A stretch of 7,188 nucleotides of DNA from the NCBI GenBank assembly GCA_964410665.1, contig CAYPIE010000170.1, positions 1 through 7,188 on the forward strand, read 5' to 3'. Shown one piece after another: positions 6,601 through 7,188 of the stretch (within the stretch, counting starts at the first letter, position 1; each line of letters opens with the position of its first letter). The DNA comes from CAYPIE01 sp964410665. Its GTDB lineage: Bacteria > Planctomycetota > Planctomycetia > Gemmatales > Gemmataceae. A model generated the notes under the pieces. The model made no database searches and had not been told where the DNA came from. It saw only the letters and a program-made list of their open reading frames with translations. A program made the position numbers and the translations under genes.

Positions 6601-7188
6601 CTTCATCTTTACCGTACCCAATGCGGTCTCTCCCGCCTCGGTCGGCGATCCGAATGCTATCGACTTGGAGCTCCAGGCTTCCATCGATAATGCCAAACTC
6701 AGTGGCATTGTGATTCGCCAGGCAGGAGATGCTATCCCGATCGTTTCTATCCTCAATCGCGAGCAAAGTGTCCCCGAATCAAACGGTTCACTCCCGATCA
6801 CCTTTGCCAGCAATCTCACTCTGCCTAGCGATGAGGAGATCACGGTCAACTTCGCCATCGTTCCTGGCACCGCAACTCCCGGCGAAGACTACGAATACAC
6901 CGCTCAGACCGCGACCTATGACCCCCAGACCGGGATCTACACCGATTCCATCACCATCTCCGGAAACCTATCGTCTGCCGCCGTTTTGATCGGTATTCTG
7001 GATGATCAGCTTGTCGAGAGCAGCGAAGCGTTCATCGTGAACATCAACAGCGTCAGCCCGAACGCACAGCTGGGCCAGACGGCGGCAACCATCACCGTCT
7101 GGGATGATGATCAATTGCCCGGCGAGGTGGTAGTGGCGCTCAACGCCGGCGGACCTGCCCTCACCCAGGATGGCATCGACTTCCAAGC
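3641..7188 (+). CDS. Multi-domain sugar-dehydrogenase-like/malectin/Calx-beta protein, 3' partial
   Basis: One uninterrupted frame of 1182 codons runs off the right edge. Residues 1-36 are a basic leader with LEILEDR (26-32), a planctomycete-type N-terminal signature, with no clear hydrophobic signal segment. Residues about 38-565 resemble a glucose/sorbosone-dehydrogenase beta-propeller: FGPDARLYVAEQDG (63-76), ENHSTNGM (189-196), SPDGNRLYLAVGG (199-211), GFRNHYD (315-321), DNGSNANLGG (334-343), GGYYGHP, and IGPDGTVWVAE. Residues 568-583 look like a thrombospondin-3-type Ca loop. About 590-866 look like a concanavalin-type jelly roll ending FDDIAI. A malectin domain spans about 868-1027 (LYFAE, RVFDVYVEG), Calx-beta spans 1032-1157 (GTATPGEDY at 1076-1084), and a second malectin begins near 1163. 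It is probably extracellular or cell-surface, binding carbohydrate and calcium. Whether the propeller is an active PQQ enzyme is unknown. Domain calls rest on motifs; the jelly roll is the weakest. Confidence 0.9.
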   Translation, partial: MPPHRKPAPSTRRPTNHHHRFFKPSLEILEDRQAPAISFEAIGQFQGVAGALPVLSNPTSLQFGPDARLYVAEQDGTINAFTVSMQNGEYSATAHEELLLPGGQGVVKSIQNHNDDGSLHSSSNRQVTGILVTGSAENPVLYISSSDDRIATNSDSNLDTNSGVVTRVTWNGTAWEAVDLIRGLPRSEENHSTNGMVLSPDGNRLYLAVGGNTNNGAPSQFFAYTGEYTLSGTVLEIDLIDLNNRPILNDNAPGQNGRSYVYDLPTLDDPTVENLTDGVGEDSLGMDEAGPWGGNDGLNMAILPADAPFKIYADGFRNHYDLVLTEAGKLYTVDNGSNANLGGNPLDLNGVPTEQPGAGPASNTLNNGGTGDPEPLFLIEEGGYYGHPAPVRSNQELPWVVYNDSGQPDPSLSPNSVPDLSARVPAGLIQADPNPSSGLPSGFLIAPNRFTGDPDRLTQSGIRIERDSPQSNTLVNIGSSSNGLVEYTGDAFDGELKGDLLVAQFNGNVGRLDLSADGTSASYSTVQGLSGFSIPLDVTIGPDGTVWVAEIGGNFIKVFAPSDLVLPNDPDFDNDTIPNEIDPFIRDASNGASVVVTPGASSLIWDFDANQDDNLPGPDGYGGGLTGVMINGTTDFEQFFQLPSGLPDQDIQLDNVKFITAAGGGTTVIENVANGDPFEDHNDATFLFHTGVTIAPSVESFTLQWSFFNPGQTFNGTLRQIGGYIGTGDQSNYLKLVATQHPDGEIQVALEDSDVVQSSTSLQADDLFDAMESDNRKIFMQLIVDVVAETATPTVTYETATGTTTVDGAPIPLASTNVLQAIQGNYTVQGLPTGLAIGLFSSNHIEGDDSTFQAVFDDIAITQVTGSIVVQALNAGGPALTQDGIDFQADQFFLNGGAFTDGNLGNGPQPVFDGTVFETERFGGAASAEPLQYSIPVDPNGTYFVELYFAEIFQSNPGQRVFDVYVEGELVLDDLDILAQVNSFNEAFIFTVPNAVSPASVGDPNAIDLELQASIDNAKLSGIVIRQAGDAIPIVSILNREQSVPESNGSLPITFASNLTLPSDEEITVNFAIVPGTATPGEDYEYTAQTATYDPQTGIYTDSITISGNLSSAAVLIGILDDQLVESSEAFIVNINSVSPNAQLGQTAATITVWDDDQLPGEVVVALNAGGPALTQDGIDFQ
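6254..6306 (+). repeat. Internal gene repeat, first malectin start
   Basis: These 53 bases encode ALNAGGPALTQDGIDFQ, the opening of the first malectin domain. They match 7136-7188 at 50 of 53 positions. All three differences are synonymous third-position changes. Confidence 0.9.
7136..7188 (+). repeat. Internal gene repeat, second malectin start
   Basis: This copy lies exactly 882 bp (294 codons) after the first and is cut by the window edge. It shows that a malectin plus Calx-beta unit has been duplicated in tandem. Confidence 0.9.

Noticed and set aside
4547..7186. Short minus-strand and alternative plus frames within the large gene
   Set aside because: They are shadows of the continuous 1182-codon frame, which carries the recognisable domains.

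Overview
The window looks like a piece of a planctomycete (Planctomycetota, probably Pirellulales-like) genome or metagenome-assembled genome. The main evidence is the large plus-strand gene. Its product starts with a basic, His/Arg-rich leader and an LE-x-LEDR motif (LEILEDR, residues 26-32), and continues as an extracellular-type mosaic of beta-propeller, Ca-binding, malectin and Calx-beta modules. That combination is typical of giant planctomycete secreted proteins. The phylum assignment is inference from motif and architecture; the window has no rRNA or marker gene.

Layout. Positions 1-364 hold no convincing gene. They are a dense mosaic of GC-rich direct repeats and small hairpins built on GGGCGT/ACGCCC. 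Positions 365-2686 (minus) encode a complete 773-residue molybdopterin oxidoreductase of the FdhF/YdeP family, with a strong Shine-Dalgarno that fixes its start. Positions 2687-3640 are intergenic. This stretch contains the probable leader and promoter of the oxidoreductase, an AT-rich island, a 21-bp tandem repeat array interrupted by a 100-N assembly gap (2993-3092), and a leader region with a terminator-like hairpin. From 3641 to the right edge (plus), one open frame of at least 1182 codons encodes the N-terminal part of the multi-domain protein: sorbosone/glucose-dehydrogenase-like propeller, thrombospondin-3-like Ca loop, probable concanavalin-like domain, malectin, Calx-beta, and the start of a second malectin copy, where the window ends.

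The two genes diverge from the gap-containing intergenic region, and nothing in the sequence links them functionally. One is a probable cytoplasmic redox enzyme; the other is a probable extracellular carbohydrate-binding or sugar-oxidising protein. No phage, CRISPR, tRNA, rRNA or intact transposase was found. The points most worth following are the tandem array around the gap, the hairpin-repeat mosaic, the substituted cofactor-site block in the molybdoenzyme, and the 882-bp repeat period in the big gene. I did not find a clear new biological system.
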